Shown: positions 8,588-18,111, counted from the stretch's first letter. The stretch: DNA of 64,000 nt from Thermodesulfobacterium hveragerdense DSM 12571 (GCF_000423845.1 NZ_AUIT01000001.1:124001-188000), one strand, 5' to 3'. A program made the numbers and translations. The notes: generated from the letters alone by a model not told the origin.

Positions 8588-10015
8588 TTAGTTTAAACTT
8601 TTTGAAGGTTTTGTCAATTTTTTAACCACCGCTTGAGCTACGGCCTTTACCACCCTTTTATCAAATATGCTGGGGATTATATAATCTTCCTTTAATTCCT
8701 CTTCTTTTATAACATAAGCAATCGCCTTTGCTGCCTCTATAAAAACCTCTTCATCCACCTTTTTCGCCTTAGCCTCAAGTAATCCCTTAAAAAGCCCAGG
8801 GAAGGCTAAAGCGTTGTTAATCTGATTAGGATAGTCTGAACGTCCGGTAGCCAAAACCCTGACCAAAGGTAACGCCATTTCAGGAGAAATCTCAGGGTCA
8901 GGATTGGCTAAAGCAAAAACTACTCTATCTTGAGCCATAGCCTTTAAGTCTTCAGGTTTAAGAATGTTAGGAGCTGAAAGACCTATAAAAACATCTGCCT
9001 CTACTAAAACCTCTGAAAGCGTCCCTTTTAATCTTTCAGGATTGGTAATAAAAGCGATCTCTTCTTTATAAGGGTTCATCCTTTCTTTTCTTCCTTGATA
9101 GATAGCTCCGTATGAATCGCATAAAATGAGATTTTTAACCCCATATTTTAAAAGGAGCCTTGCCGTTCCTATGGCAGAAGCCCCAGCACCTGAAATTACT
9201 ATTTTCATCTCTTTTAAACTCTTTTCTAACAATCTTTCTACATTAATAAGACCTGCTAAAACCACGATAGCTGTGCCATGCTGGTCGTCGTGCACCACAG
9301 GCACCTCAAGCTCTTCCCATAACCTCCTTTCTATTTCAAAACATCTTGGGGCAGAAATATCTTCCAAGTTTATTCCACCAAACACTAAAGAAACCTGTTT
9401 TACCACCCCAACAAATTCATCTACATCTTGAGTTGTCACAGCTAAAGGGAAGGCATCTAATCCTGCAAATTCTTTAAAAAGCATACATTTACCTTCCATA
9501 ACTGGTAAAGAAGCAAAAGGCCCTATATTACCCAACCCTAAAACAGCTGATCCATCGGTAACAACCGCAACGGTATGACCTTTGATAGTATATCTATAAA
9601 CCTCTTCTGGATGATCTTTCAGATGTGAACAAACCCTAGCCACCCCTGGGGTATAAACCTCAGCCAAAGTCTTCTGGTCTTTTATCTGCACCCTATTGAC
9701 TATCTCTATTTTTCCTCCTTCATGCAACTCAAAGGTCTTATCTATAACCTTTAGCACTTTTATATCTTTTAGCTCTTTAAGTGCCTTGATGATTTGCTGA
9801 CGTTGTCTTTCCTCCAAACAGATTATCTCTATCTCTCTTATTACCTTATCTGTAGAAACTTTAAGTAAACTCGAACTTCCTATCTCGCATCCATACCTAT
9901 TCAAACATCCTATTATTTCTCCAAACTTTCCTAACAAAGTAGGCATTTCAAGTTTTACCCTAAACGAAAAACCTGAAAAACAAACCCTCTCTAAATTTTT
10001 GGTCATTCTCTCCAT
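8588..10015 (-). CDS. ACT-domain NAD(P)-dependent malic enzyme
   Basis: A 475-residue protein that decarboxylates malate to pyruvate with NAD(P) reduction, linking the C4 pool to pyruvate. An N-terminal ACT domain occupies about residues 13-90 and suggests control by an amino acid or other small ligand. The catalytic part shows 'VYTPGVA', 'GNIGPFASLPVMEGK', the metal-binding 'DISAPRCFEIE', 'VHDDQHGTA', the nucleotide fold 'ISGAGASAIGTA' and 'ALANPDPEI'. It starts with ATG after AAAGGAGTTTTT. Whether NAD or NADP is used cannot be told from the sequence. Confidence 0.94.
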   Translation of the reverse strand: MERMTKNLERVCFSGFSFRVKLEMPTLLGKFGEIIGCLNRYGCEIGSSSLLKVSTDKVIREIEIICLEERQRQQIIKALKELKDIKVLKVIDKTFELHEGGKIEIVNRVQIKDQKTLAEVYTPGVARVCSHLKDHPEEVYRYTIKGHTVAVVTDGSAVLGLGNIGPFASLPVMEGKCMLFKEFAGLDAFPLAVTTQDVDEFVGVVKQVSLVFGGINLEDISAPRCFEIERRLWEELEVPVVHDDQHGTAIVVLAGLINVERLLEKSLKEMKIVISGAGASAIGTARLLLKYGVKNLILCDSYGAIYQGRKERMNPYKEEIAFITNPERLKGTLSEVLVEADVFIGLSAPNILKPEDLKAMAQDRVVFALANPDPEISPEMALPLVRVLATGRSDYPNQINNALAFPGLFKGLLEAKAKKVDEEVFIEAAKAIAYVIKEEELKEDYIIPSIFDKRVVKAVAQAVVKKLTKPSKSLN

Positions 10016-10035
10016 AAAAACTCCTTTCTAAGAGA

Positions 10036-10443
10036 TTAAATAGAATTCTTTTGATAGGCTTTAAACGGTTTAAGATCAAGGATAGGGGTTCCATCAAACA
10101 TATCGATTCCTTTTACCTTGACCTTATTGGCTGAAACCTCTAACACCTCTAACACTGAAAGACCTATAGGATTAGGTCTTATAGGGGAACAGGTGCTAAA
10201 AACCCCTTTTAATTCCTGACTGTGTGGGGGCTTTTGTAAAAGTTTTTCAGGGGTAAAAGGAGGTGACTTATGAAATACAAAAAGCACTACTATCTTATCT
10301 TCCTTTTTAAGGTCCCTTAATCCCTCTTGATACTCAGGTTTAATCTCTAAATAACCTTCTATTTCTGAAATAGACCAATGACGAGGGATTTCTTTAGCTT
10401 CGGTTCTTACATAACCTATAGGACGAAATATATACTCCTCCAT
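10036..10443 (-). CDS. trmO: tRNA t6A37 N6-methyltransferase TrmO (TsaA/YaeB family)
   Basis: A 135-residue single-domain beta-barrel enzyme of the TrmO/TsaA family, which methylates N6-threonylcarbamoyladenosine at position 37 of tRNA-Thr. Diagnostic motifs are 'RPIGYVRTEAKEIPR' at the N-terminus, 'VFHKSPPF', 'GVFSTCSPIRPNPIGLSV' and 'GIDMFDGTPILDLKPF'. The start at 10443 is set by an AGGAG site 5 bases upstream; an in-frame upstream start (10482) would run into a terminator hairpin. Length is shorter than the Escherichia coli protein, which carries an extra C-terminal domain. Confidence 0.88.
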   Translation of the reverse strand: MEEYIFRPIGYVRTEAKEIPRHWSISEIEGYLEIKPEYQEGLRDLKKEDKIVVLFVFHKSPPFTPEKLLQKPPHSQELKGVFSTCSPIRPNPIGLSVLEVLEVSANKVKVKGIDMFDGTPILDLKPFKAYQKNSI

Positions 10444-10468
10444 TTTTTCTCCTAAGAATAAATAAAAC

Positions 10469-10492
10469 GTAGCAGGGGGCATCCCCTGCTAC
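10469..10492 (-). terminator. Rho-independent terminator of the small exported-protein gene
   Basis: A perfect 10-bp GC-rich stem (GTAGCAGGGG / CCCCTGCTAC) closes a 4-base loop. On the minus strand it is followed by GTTTTATTTATT, a T-rich tail. It lies 41 bases past the stop of the 98-residue gene at 10533 and before the trmO start, so it separates the two transcripts. Confidence 0.8.
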
Positions 10493-10532
10493 TTACAACA
10501 TTGTTTACCAAGTTAATATACCAGAAAATAAC

Positions 10533-10829
10533 CTACTGAGAAGTAGAATTTCCAGGCATATCTTTCTTGTTTGTCTCTTTTTGCTGCTGTTTTAAGGCTT
10601 TATGCTCCCTAATCCTTGATTTCTCACGAGCTCTTTCCCTGACCTGTTTTCCAAAACCTTTTTTAGCTTCCTCTCCTTTAAGTTGTTTGGTAGCATTGCT
10701 AACCTCTTTTCCTATCCCAGCCCCCTGATAAGGCTTAGGACCAGCAGGCCCTCCTTTAGGACCCTGAGCATACCCTAAAGAAACCCCTAACCAAGAAACT
10801 CCTACCAATAAGGCTATTAGCTTTTTCAT
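10533..10829 (-). CDS. Small exported basic protein, unknown function
   Basis: A 98-residue protein with a textbook signal peptide (MKKLIALLVGVSWLGVSLGYAQ, cleavage probably after residue 20 or so), a Gly/Pro-rich segment at 23-40, and a highly charged Lys/Arg/Glu/Gln-rich C-terminal half that should be helical. No family was recognised. It begins after a strong GGAGGTGGAGAG site and ends 41 bases before its own terminator, so it is probably transcribed alone. The 174 bases upstream (10830-11003) hold no gene that I can support. Confidence 0.65.
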   Translation of the reverse strand: MKKLIALLVGVSWLGVSLGYAQGPKGGPAGPKPYQGAGIGKEVSNATKQLKGEEAKKGFGKQVRERAREKSRIREHKALKQQQKETNKKDMPGNSTSQ

Positions 10830-11003
10830 CTCTCCACCTCCTATAACTTGTCTTTTTATTTTATTGTATCAAAAAGCATACCTAAAAGTTATTTACCTCT
10901 TAACACTGAGAGACCCAAGAGTTTAAAAATTCAACCTTGAAACCTGAGGGAACATTTTTCAAACTTTGTATTTTTTGCAAATAGTCCTAAACTTTTAACA
11001 CTT

Positions 11004-12647
11004 TCAATTTTTAACCAAAACATAAACCTTTTTTCTTATTGGTAACACCTTCAGATCATCAAAATTTTTCTCTTTAAACCCTAAGGACTCAAACTTCTTT
11101 TTAGAAATAAGAATCCATCTATCTTTAAGTTTTGAAACCACCTCCTGATTGCATTCTTTAAGATATATAAAATCTAAAGCCTGATATCTATATTTTCCGT
11201 AGTAAATCAAATGATGAGGTGTTTCTCCACAAAGATATATCACCTCATTTTTTCCTACGGTTAAAATAAGGTTTTTGGCTGCTTTTCTAAAGTAATCCAA
11301 CTTTTCCTTATGGTAAGAACAATAAAAGGCAGAATAAGTCTGTTTGATAAAAAATGTACAAAAAACTAAAAACCAAAAAATGCCCTTATACGTAACTTCT
11401 TTACGAAATCGGAATCCAAAAACTATGCTTCCAGACATCAATAAAATGATAGTTAAAAAGGCTTCCCAATAATAAAAACCTTTAAACATAAGATACCCTA
11501 AAAAAGAAAGGCTAAGAAAAACGCAGAACCAAGGTAAAAAGCGGATACAAATCTTGCCTATCCTAGAAATCATCCTTTGTTTTTCTAAAATCAAGTATAA
11601 AAAAACCGTAGAAGAAACAAAAACCAAACCCCCTACTCCAGGAAGCATATATCTTAGCCTTGCACCTAAGCAAAAAAGATGAAACAAGTATGAAAAAACA
11701 AACAGGAAAAGAGAAAAAAGGAAAAACCTAAAAAAATTAGGATGCTTATCAAGGAAACTTTTGAAAAACTCTTTTTCTTTTAAAACCATCAAAAAAAACA
11801 CCCAAGGGGCATATCCTATCAGAAAACCCAAGGTAAAGGCCTCAAAATGTTGAGTTAAAGAAACCTCTGCCCCAGACACTGCCCCCCTATATTCTCCCAA
11901 CCAGGCCTTAAAAAGGGTTATATCAAAACCCAAACTAACTAAAAGCCATGTTACAAAAATTCCCAAGGTAATCCCTATACCTAAAAAATGGGGAATAGAA
12001 AAAAGTTCTTTGGTTCTTTTGAAGTAAAGTAGATAAGGTATCCAAGCTAAGTAAAAGAAAAGCATAGCATGAAAAGTTTTGGTGAGCACAGCAAGTCCCG
12101 TAAAAATGCCCCATAAAACAAATCCAACCATTCTTCGTTTTTCTATCTCATAAAAATAAAACCAGGAAAAAAGGCTTGTTGAGACTAAAAAGGTGTAAAA
12201 ACCGTCTATCTCAGCCCTTATAGCTTTATCTATGACCTCTGGTGTGGTTAAAAAAATCAACCCAGGGAGCCCCAAAACAACCCAAAAAGTGTTTTTTTCT
12301 TTGGTAATCTCGTCTTTTTTTAAGGTTTTTATCCATACCCAGGTAAAAACCAAAGAGGTAAACATTAGGCTCACAGCAGAACTGGTTCTGGCTGTCCACT
12401 CTGAGAAGTCTTTAAAAAGATAAAACCAAAGAGCAAGAAACCAGTTATAGCCCGGTGGTTTTAGAAAATAAAAAGTATCGAAAAGCTTAGGAAATAAAAA
12501 GTCTTTGGTTTCAAGCATCTGCAAAGCAATTAAGACTCTCCTCCCCTCTTCTCCTTGCAACTCCTTTTCTCCTATAAAAGGCAAATAAAGAGCCCCTCCA
12601 AAAACAACCAAAAATAAAGCTATTTTAAAAAAGGCTTTATTTTTCAT
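11004..12647 (-). CDS. ArnT/PMT-like membrane glycosyltransferase (GT39/GT83 type)
   Basis: A 547-residue integral membrane protein with about eleven to twelve hydrophobic segments and a soluble C-terminal tail. The first extracytoplasmic loop carries 'GEEGRRVLIALQML' (Glu33, Glu34), the acidic catalytic motif of polyprenyl-phosphate-dependent transferases such as ArnT, followed by 'FLKPPGYNW', the typical 'KPPLxxW' segment. It should move a sugar from a lipid carrier onto lipid A, a lipid or a protein at the outer face of the inner membrane. Acceptor and sugar are unknown. It is divergent from a second enzyme of the same family across 69 bases. Confidence 0.85.
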   Translation of the reverse strand: MKNKAFFKIALFLVVFGGALYLPFIGEKELQGEEGRRVLIALQMLETKDFLFPKLFDTFYFLKPPGYNWFLALWFYLFKDFSEWTARTSSAVSLMFTSLVFTWVWIKTLKKDEITKEKNTFWVVLGLPGLIFLTTPEVIDKAIRAEIDGFYTFLVSTSLFSWFYFYEIEKRRMVGFVLWGIFTGLAVLTKTFHAMLFFYLAWIPYLLYFKRTKELFSIPHFLGIGITLGIFVTWLLVSLGFDITLFKAWLGEYRGAVSGAEVSLTQHFEAFTLGFLIGYAPWVFFLMVLKEKEFFKSFLDKHPNFFRFFLFSLFLFVFSYLFHLFCLGARLRYMLPGVGGLVFVSSTVFLYLILEKQRMISRIGKICIRFLPWFCVFLSLSFLGYLMFKGFYYWEAFLTIILLMSGSIVFGFRFRKEVTYKGIFWFLVFCTFFIKQTYSAFYCSYHKEKLDYFRKAAKNLILTVGKNEVIYLCGETPHHLIYYGKYRYQALDFIYLKECNQEVVSKLKDRWILISKKKFESLGFKEKNFDDLKVLPIRKKVYVLVKN

Positions 12648-12716
12648 AAAAACCTCTTAAACTTATAAAAATACTACTTTTTTGTTTGAATCACAACCTT
12701 ATAGTAGAGGATTTTT

Positions 12717-14252
12717 ATGAAAAAGGAAAGGTTGATTTTCGTTTTTTTGGTTTTGGCCCTTTTACTGATTTTTTGGAATTTAGGAGAGAAACCTTTGTTT
12801 GGGGTAGAGGGAAGATGGGCTGAAGCAGCAAGAGAAATGGTGCTTAGAGATTCCTGGTTTGTTCCAACCATCAACTTTGAACCTCATGTAACCAAACCCC
12901 TCATCCCTTTCTGGCTTATAAAATTTTCTGGAACGATTTTTCAAAGTTTTAATGAGTTTACCGTAAGACTACCAGGGGCTTTAATCGCTTTAGCAAGTTT
13001 GGTTGTGTTTTACATAGGTGTAACCCCTCTTTTTTCTTATCCTTGGAACCTTATAGCCTCTGGCCTCTTACTTACTTCCGTAGGTTTTTTAGAGTTTTCT
13101 CGTTTAGCTCAGTCTGAAATTTATCAACTTTTTGGCATCATCACAGCCCTTGCTTTTTATATCCATTTTAGGGAGAAAAAGAGCTTTTTAGGATACTTAG
13201 GGTTTTTTGGTGGTATGGTGATAGGTGGCTTATCAAAGGGATTAACCTCTTTTGTGGTTTTATTGACCTTACCTTTGATAGATGCTATCCTCGTGAAAAA
13301 ATTTTATCATGTAAACTGGAAATCTATCTTAGCAGGAACCATGGCGTTAGGACTTTATTTTTCACCTTATTACCTAACAGCTCAAGAACTAAAAAGCCAA
13401 ATCCCCTTTTATCTATGGATAAGAGAAAACTTACAACAAGCAGTAGACCCTTATGATAACCTTAGACCCTTTTACATCTATTTCTTGTATTGGCCTACAT
13501 GGGTAGCCCCTTGGTCGTTTTTTTTATTTGCTGCTCTTGTTAAGTTTATAAAAATTTTTAAAAAGTTATCACAGGAAGAAAAGCTTTTCTTTTTAACCTC
13601 TATCTTCATCTTTCTTATCTTTACCATGGCCAAAGCCAGAAGAGGCTATTATCTTCTTCCGATTTTACCTTTCTCCATAATTTTTATTACCTACTATTTA
13701 AAACACCATGCTGACTGGTTTTTATTAAAAATCTATCGATTAGTTGGACATTGTTTAGTGTTTTTACCCTTGATATTTCTTTTAATTTTACCCTTTTTAA
13801 AGTTATCCCTTTCTTATACCTTAGGTTTAAGCCTGATCTTAGGCTTTTTGTTCCAAGTTGTAGTATTCTTTCTTTTTAAAAAAGAAGATTTTTTCAGAAC
13901 CATCCTACACTTTGCAATAGTTGAGTGTTTAGTCTTTACTGTAATTACACCCCACTATGCTAAAAGTTCAGAAAAAGAGGCAGGTTTGTTTGTAAAATAT
14001 TTACTTTCTAAAAATCCAAAAGCAACCCTATGTCAGGTTAACAACCCTGTAGCTAACGTCTATTTTTATGCCCATATCCCAAAGAAGGTAGAAGCTTTTA
14101 CCTCTTCTCAAACCTGTGACGTTATAATCATAAGAAAAGCACTTCCTAAAGAAATAGAAAACCTATCTTTTAAAGAATACAAAATTATAACTTTTAAGGC
14201 TCAAAAAGACCCCTCAAAAACCTACTTTATTTTCTATCGAGATTTTAAATGA
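12717..14252 (+). CDS. ArnT/PMT-like membrane glycosyltransferase (GT39/GT83 type)
   Basis: A 511-residue relative of the divergent neighbour at 11004-12647. It has about eleven hydrophobic segments, the first-loop acidic motif 'GVEGRWAEAAREM' (Glu31), 'HVTKPLIPFWL' in place of KPPLxxW, and a C-terminal soluble domain of about 100 residues. The two proteins share topology but not close sequence, so they probably act on different substrates or in sequence on one glycan. The ATG follows AGAGGATTTTT. Its last 19 bases overlap the convergent gene at 14234. Confidence 0.85.
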   Translation: MKKERLIFVFLVLALLLIFWNLGEKPLFGVEGRWAEAAREMVLRDSWFVPTINFEPHVTKPLIPFWLIKFSGTIFQSFNEFTVRLPGALIALASLVVFYIGVTPLFSYPWNLIASGLLLTSVGFLEFSRLAQSEIYQLFGIITALAFYIHFREKKSFLGYLGFFGGMVIGGLSKGLTSFVVLLTLPLIDAILVKKFYHVNWKSILAGTMALGLYFSPYYLTAQELKSQIPFYLWIRENLQQAVDPYDNLRPFYIYFLYWPTWVAPWSFFLFAALVKFIKIFKKLSQEEKLFFLTSIFIFLIFTMAKARRGYYLLPILPFSIIFITYYLKHHADWFLLKIYRLVGHCLVFLPLIFLLILPFLKLSLSYTLGLSLILGFLFQVVVFFLFKKEDFFRTILHFAIVECLVFTVITPHYAKSSEKEAGLFVKYLLSKNPKATLCQVNNPVANVYFYAHIPKKVEAFTSSQTCDVIIIRKALPKEIENLSFKEYKIITFKAQKDPSKTYFIFYRDFK

Positions 14253-15217
14253 TCCTCTACCAGTTTTCTTGCTTCTTTGTAGTCTTTTATCCAAAAAAGT
14301 TTAGAATAAAGCCTTTTGCAGTCCTCAAAATCTAAATGTTCTACCAATTTTATGGCATGAAGTTCTTCTTTCAGATGAGGAAAGGGATTCTCTTCTTGGG
14401 GAAGAAGCTCTTCCTTAGGGATGATTTTTATGTAGACCAAAGACCTTGCAGCAAGAAGATTTTCTATTTTTGGGTTTTCTTTGCGGTTAAAGATGTATCT
14501 TAAGGTCAAAAGCTCTCCAGGAGGAAAGACATAGGGTTTACCGACAATAGGTTTTAAAACCTTCTGCAGTAAAAAAACCTGATAAACCTTACAAAAACCT
14601 GATGTCTTTAATTGCAAAAATTTTTTAAAGTAAAGGTGTATAGTTCCAGCCTCTACATATACCTTTTTTATTCCCTGTTTTAAACTTAAAAGCAACTTTA
14701 GACTCGCCTCAACCCTCAATTGATCTCTTAGTCTAAACCTTTCAGCATCTGCTTTAGAAAAATCCTTTACACTTTCTACGATTTTCTCAAAATTGTTAGT
14801 TAAAGAAACTTCATAAAACCTGAGAAGTTTTTCTATGGCATTTTTTTCTGTCTCTGCTATCTTCTCTAAAATATATTCCTCTGTTGTTTTTTGAGAGACA
14901 AGCCCTTCTGCCCTTTGTTGTAGAAATCTCACCCCTTCTAAATAAGGTTCTATCTGAAAAATTTTCTTTCCTTGTTGATAAAAATTTTTAAGAATCTTAA
15001 GGGTTTGTTTTTCAAACTCTGGGAACCAAAACTCTTCGTTTAAAACATAATCCTCTTCAGAAATTTTACCTTCAAGAACTAACCTAAAATTTTCATTAGG
15101 TGGCTCTTCAAGAAAGATAACTTCAGCACTTTCCATAAAGTCCTTAGCAAATGGAAGGACTTCTATCCTATGGGTTGAAAAACCGACTATGATTTCTATT
15201 TTTTGAGAAGAATTCAT
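14234..15217 (-). CDS. Conserved-looking cytosolic protein, possibly TraB/TIKI-like fold, function unknown
   Basis: A 327-residue soluble protein without signal sequence or membrane helix, encoded right after fabH in the plsX-fabH operon. The N-terminus alternates strand and helix: 'IIVGFSTHRIE', then 'VIFLEEPPNENF', then a second strand before 'IFQIEPYLEGV'; near residue 190 is 'VYVEAGTIHLYFK'. A GxxxH strand, a LEExP strand and a later GxxH-type strand recall the TIKI/TraB/ChaN superfamily layout, but the match is by eye and weak. The C-terminal quarter is charged and helical. Function cannot be assigned; operon position hints at envelope or lipid metabolism. Confidence 0.6.
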   Translation of the reverse strand: MNSSQKIEIIVGFSTHRIEVLPFAKDFMESAEVIFLEEPPNENFRLVLEGKISEEDYVLNEEFWFPEFEKQTLKILKNFYQQGKKIFQIEPYLEGVRFLQQRAEGLVSQKTTEEYILEKIAETEKNAIEKLLRFYEVSLTNNFEKIVESVKDFSKADAERFRLRDQLRVEASLKLLLSLKQGIKKVYVEAGTIHLYFKKFLQLKTSGFCKVYQVFLLQKVLKPIVGKPYVFPPGELLTLRYIFNRKENPKIENLLAARSLVYIKIIPKEELLPQEENPFPHLKEELHAIKLVEHLDFEDCKRLYSKLFWIKDYKEARKLVEDHLKSR

Positions 15218-15233
15218 CTGAAAAGGATTTACT

Positions 15234-16232
15234 CTACCACTTTAACAATATGCCTCCAAAGGTGAAACCTCCTCCAAAGGCAACGAGTAAGACTAAATCT
15301 CCTTCCTTAAGGCCCCCTTTCTTTTCTGCTTCGTAGAGGGCTATAGGAATGCTGGCTGCTGAAGTATTTCCATATTTATCGATGTTTACAAAGACCTTTT
15401 CTTTAGGAAGGTTTAGTCTATCTCTAAGATATTCTATAATTCTTAAGTTTGCCTGATGAGGTACCAAAAGGTCTAAGTCTTCCTTAGAAAAACCGTTTCT
15501 TTCAAGTAACTCCAACGCTAACCTTTCCATTACCCTGGTAGCAAATTTAAACACTTCTCTTCCTTGCATTTTGATGTAATATTCTTCCTTAGGTAACCTG
15601 TCATCAAATGGAGGAAAAGCACTTCCCCCTCCTTTTAAGGTAAGTAAAGGCCACTGGCTACCGTCTGCCCCAAGGATAAAATCGATAATTCCTTTTTGGG
15701 AAGGTTTAGGACTTTTTCCTACCACAGCAGCACCTGCTCCGTCTCCTAAAAGCACACAAATGCTTCTATCTTGCCAGTTGGTTTTTCTAGAAAGGGCTTC
15801 AGCCCCTAATACCAACACTTTACATTCAGGGTTTACCTTTACAAACTGGTCAGCTATACTTAAAGCATAAACAAAACCGGAACAGGTAGCAGAAAGATCA
15901 AAGGCACCAGCTCTTGAAGCACCTAACCCTTCTTGAACCAGCACCGCAAGAGAAGGAATGAGATAGTCTGGGGTTACGGTTGCACAAATGATAAGGTTTA
16001 AATCCTCTGGAGAAATCCCTGCTCTTTCTAACGCTTCTTTAGATGCTTTGATAGCATATTGACTGATGTTTTCTCCATCTTCTAAAATATGTCTTTCTTT
16101 TATTCCTGTCCTTTCTGTAATCCAGGCATCTGAGGTTTCAACCATCTTTTCGAGGTCATGATTGGTAAGCACCTTAGGAGGAACTGCCATCCCCATACCT
16201 AAAATCGTCGACCTAACAACGTTTAAGCACAC
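15234..16232 (-). CDS. fabH: 3-oxoacyl-ACP synthase III
   Basis: A 332-residue ketoacyl synthase that starts fatty-acid synthesis by condensing acetyl-CoA with malonyl-ACP. The triad is visible: Cys117 in 'SATCSGFVYAL', His in 'VPHQANLRI' and Asn in 'KYGNTSAASIP'. 'TSDAWITERTGIKERH' is a family signature. Translation starts with GTG at 16232 after an AGGAGG site and overlaps plsX by 10 bases, the usual plsX-fabH coupling. Confidence 0.96.
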   Translation of the reverse strand: MCLNVVRSTILGMGMAVPPKVLTNHDLEKMVETSDAWITERTGIKERHILEDGENISQYAIKASKEALERAGISPEDLNLIICATVTPDYLIPSLAVLVQEGLGASRAGAFDLSATCSGFVYALSIADQFVKVNPECKVLVLGAEALSRKTNWQDRSICVLLGDGAGAAVVGKSPKPSQKGIIDFILGADGSQWPLLTLKGGGSAFPPFDDRLPKEEYYIKMQGREVFKFATRVMERLALELLERNGFSKEDLDLLVPHQANLRIIEYLRDRLNLPKEKVFVNIDKYGNTSAASIPIALYEAEKKGGLKEGDLVLLVAFGGGFTFGGILLKW

Positions 16233-17230
16233 TCCTTTTCCTCCTCGATCAAGTTGTCTTTGATGGCACTCTCCAATTTTTCAACCAGATTGATTTTTAT
16301 AGTATTTACCGCTACCCTGATAGCATTTTTGATAGCCAAGGCATCAGACCTTCCATGAGCGATGATTACGTTACCTTTAACCCCTAAAAGTGGAGCCCCT
16401 CCATATTCTCTCCAGTCAGCCTTTTTCTTAAATCCATCTATAGCCTTTTTAGCCATAAAAAGACCTAAAATAGAAACCACCGACTTTTTTACCTCGTTTT
16501 TTAACATCTCTAAGATAACCTCAGCCAACCCCTCTAAAAACTTAAGACAAATGTTTCCTATAAAACCATCGCATACTACCACATCTACTTCTCCGCGATA
16601 GATATCTCTACTTTCGATATTACCTACATAATTGAGATTAGAATTTTTAAAAAGCTGATGTGCCTTTTTGACCAAAAGGTTACCTTTTCCTGACTCTTCT
16701 CCGATAGATAAAATGGCTATCTTTGGATTAAGTCTCCCCCAGACCTTTTCTAAAAAGACCTTTCCCATAATCCCAAACTGAAAAAGGTCTATGGGCTTTG
16801 AATCTACATTAGCCCCTACGTCTATCAACACAAAAGATTCTTTAACCGTAGGAAGAAGGGTAGCGATAGCCGGACGTCTCACCCCTTCTATCCTTCCTAA
16901 AATAAAGATACTCCCTGCAGCTACAGCTCCAGAATTTCCAGCAGAAACAAAAGCACCAGCCTCCTTGGATTTTAAAAGTTCTATCCCCTTAAAAATAGAA
17001 GCCTCTCGCTTCTTTCTTAGAGCATCTCCTGGACTTTCATCCATTTCTACCACTTCTTCAGCAAAAACCACAGAAACCCTTGGCTTTCCTACATAGGTTT
17101 TTAAAACCTCTTCCCTCCCTACCAAGATAAGCTCTAACTCGGGGATCTCCTGAAGGGCAAGGTCTGCACCTCTAAGAATCTGGGAAGGGGCAAAATCCCC
17201 TCCCATTACATCCAAGACTACCTTATACAT
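16223..17230 (-). CDS. plsX: Phosphate acyltransferase PlsX
   Basis: A 335-residue peripheral membrane enzyme that converts acyl-ACP to acyl-phosphate for PlsY in phospholipid synthesis. Family motifs are 'VVLDVMGGDFAP', 'DALRKKREASI', 'GAFVSAGNSGAVAA', 'IDVGANVD' and 'VVCDGFIGNI'. It sits in the conserved bacterial order yceD-rpmF-plsX-fabH, 18 bases after rpmF and overlapping fabH. Confidence 0.96.
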   Translation of the reverse strand: MYKVVLDVMGGDFAPSQILRGADLALQEIPELELILVGREEVLKTYVGKPRVSVVFAEEVVEMDESPGDALRKKREASIFKGIELLKSKEAGAFVSAGNSGAVAAGSIFILGRIEGVRRPAIATLLPTVKESFVLIDVGANVDSKPIDLFQFGIMGKVFLEKVWGRLNPKIAILSIGEESGKGNLLVKKAHQLFKNSNLNYVGNIESRDIYRGEVDVVVCDGFIGNICLKFLEGLAEVILEMLKNEVKKSVVSILGLFMAKKAIDGFKKKADWREYGGAPLLGVKGNVIIAHGRSDALAIKNAIRVAVNTIKINLVEKLESAIKDNLIEEEKECA

Positions 17231-17248
17231 AGGTTAAACAATCAAAAA

Positions 17249-17431
17249 CTAAGAAGATTCTTTTTCTAAAACCTGTTTACTTTTGTAATACCCACAGCTT
17301 GGACAAACTCTGTGAGGAAGTTTAGCAGATTTACACCTTGGACACACAGAAAAAGAAGGAGCTTCTAAATGCTTATGAGCCCTCCTCATTCCTCTTCTTG
17401 ACCTTGAAGTCTTTCGCTTAGGTACAGCCAT
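17249..17431 (-). CDS. rpmF: 50S ribosomal protein L32
   Basis: A 60-residue basic protein that starts with the invariant '[19 protein letters not shown]' segment and has a four-cysteine zinc ribbon (CPRC and CPSC). It is the zinc-binding (C+) form of L32, placed one base after yceD and before plsX as in most bacteria. Confidence 0.97.
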   Translation of the reverse strand: MAVPKRKTSRSRRGMRRAHKHLEAPSFSVCPRCKSAKLPHRVCPSCGYYKSKQVLEKESS

Positions 17432-17432
17432 G

Positions 17433-17981
17433 TTACTTACCTCCTCTTTTTTCCAAACTCTCCTTTTCTATCATCTGCTTTAATACCGCAAAAGGACTTT
17501 CTTTTTTATATACCCCACAACTGCAACTTCTTTCATTAAGGTTAACCCCACAATATGAACAAAGTCCCTTACAGCTTTCTTTACAAAGCTTCTTGTAAGG
17601 AATAGATAACCAGATCTCCTCTCTTAATATGTCATAAAAAGAAATCCAAGAGTTTTCAAAAAAACTTACCTCCATCTCCTCATCTGAAAGCTCTTTTTCC
17701 TCATCAAAATTAAGAGATCTTAACGGCTTTAAATCTAAAGCAAAAGAATGCTCTAGATCAAACTCAAACTCTGTTAAACATCTATCACATTCTAAAACCA
17801 AAGAACCACTTACAAAGCCTTCTAATTTTACCTCAATACCTAATTTTTTCAATTTAAAAAATCCAAAAAGAGGTTTTTTTATCTTAAATCCCTCTAAAAC
17901 CTTAACGTCAGAAAATTCGACTTTTAAACCTTCTAACGGGATGTCTTCTAAACTAATACCCCAATTCTTAAGTTCTTCCAT
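17433..17981 (-). CDS. yceD: YceD (DUF177) family protein
   Basis: A 182-residue protein of the DUF177 family, genetically linked to 23S rRNA and L32 levels in other bacteria. The central '[16 protein letters not shown]' and the C-terminal '[13 protein letters not shown]' with further cysteines are characteristic and may bind zinc. It leads the yceD-rpmF-plsX-fabH operon; a promoter is readable about 30 bases upstream. Confidence 0.9.
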   Translation of the reverse strand: MEELKNWGISLEDIPLEGLKVEFSDVKVLEGFKIKKPLFGFFKLKKLGIEVKLEGFVSGSLVLECDRCLTEFEFDLEHSFALDLKPLRSLNFDEEKELSDEEMEVSFFENSWISFYDILREEIWLSIPYKKLCKESCKGLCSYCGVNLNERSCSCGVYKKESPFAVLKQMIEKESLEKRGGK

Positions 17982-18010
17982 GTTTTACTAAACCTTTCTT
18001 AGTTTGTTTT

Positions 18011-18038
18011 AAAATACCTCTAAATCTAAAAAAGTCAA
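18011..18038 (-). promoter_or_regulatory. Sigma-70-type promoter of yceD-rpmF-plsX-fabH
   Basis: On the minus strand TTGACT (18038-18033) and TATTTT (18016-18011) are separated by 16 bases. Transcription would start near 18004, about 23 bases before the yceD ATG. The 130-base gap 17982-18111 otherwise holds nothing recognised. Confidence 0.55.
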
Positions 18039-18111
18039 AGGGGTATCCTAATCGAATACAACCTTCTTATGAATACCTTTTAGTCAAATCAAAAACCTAT
18101 AAAACCTGACT

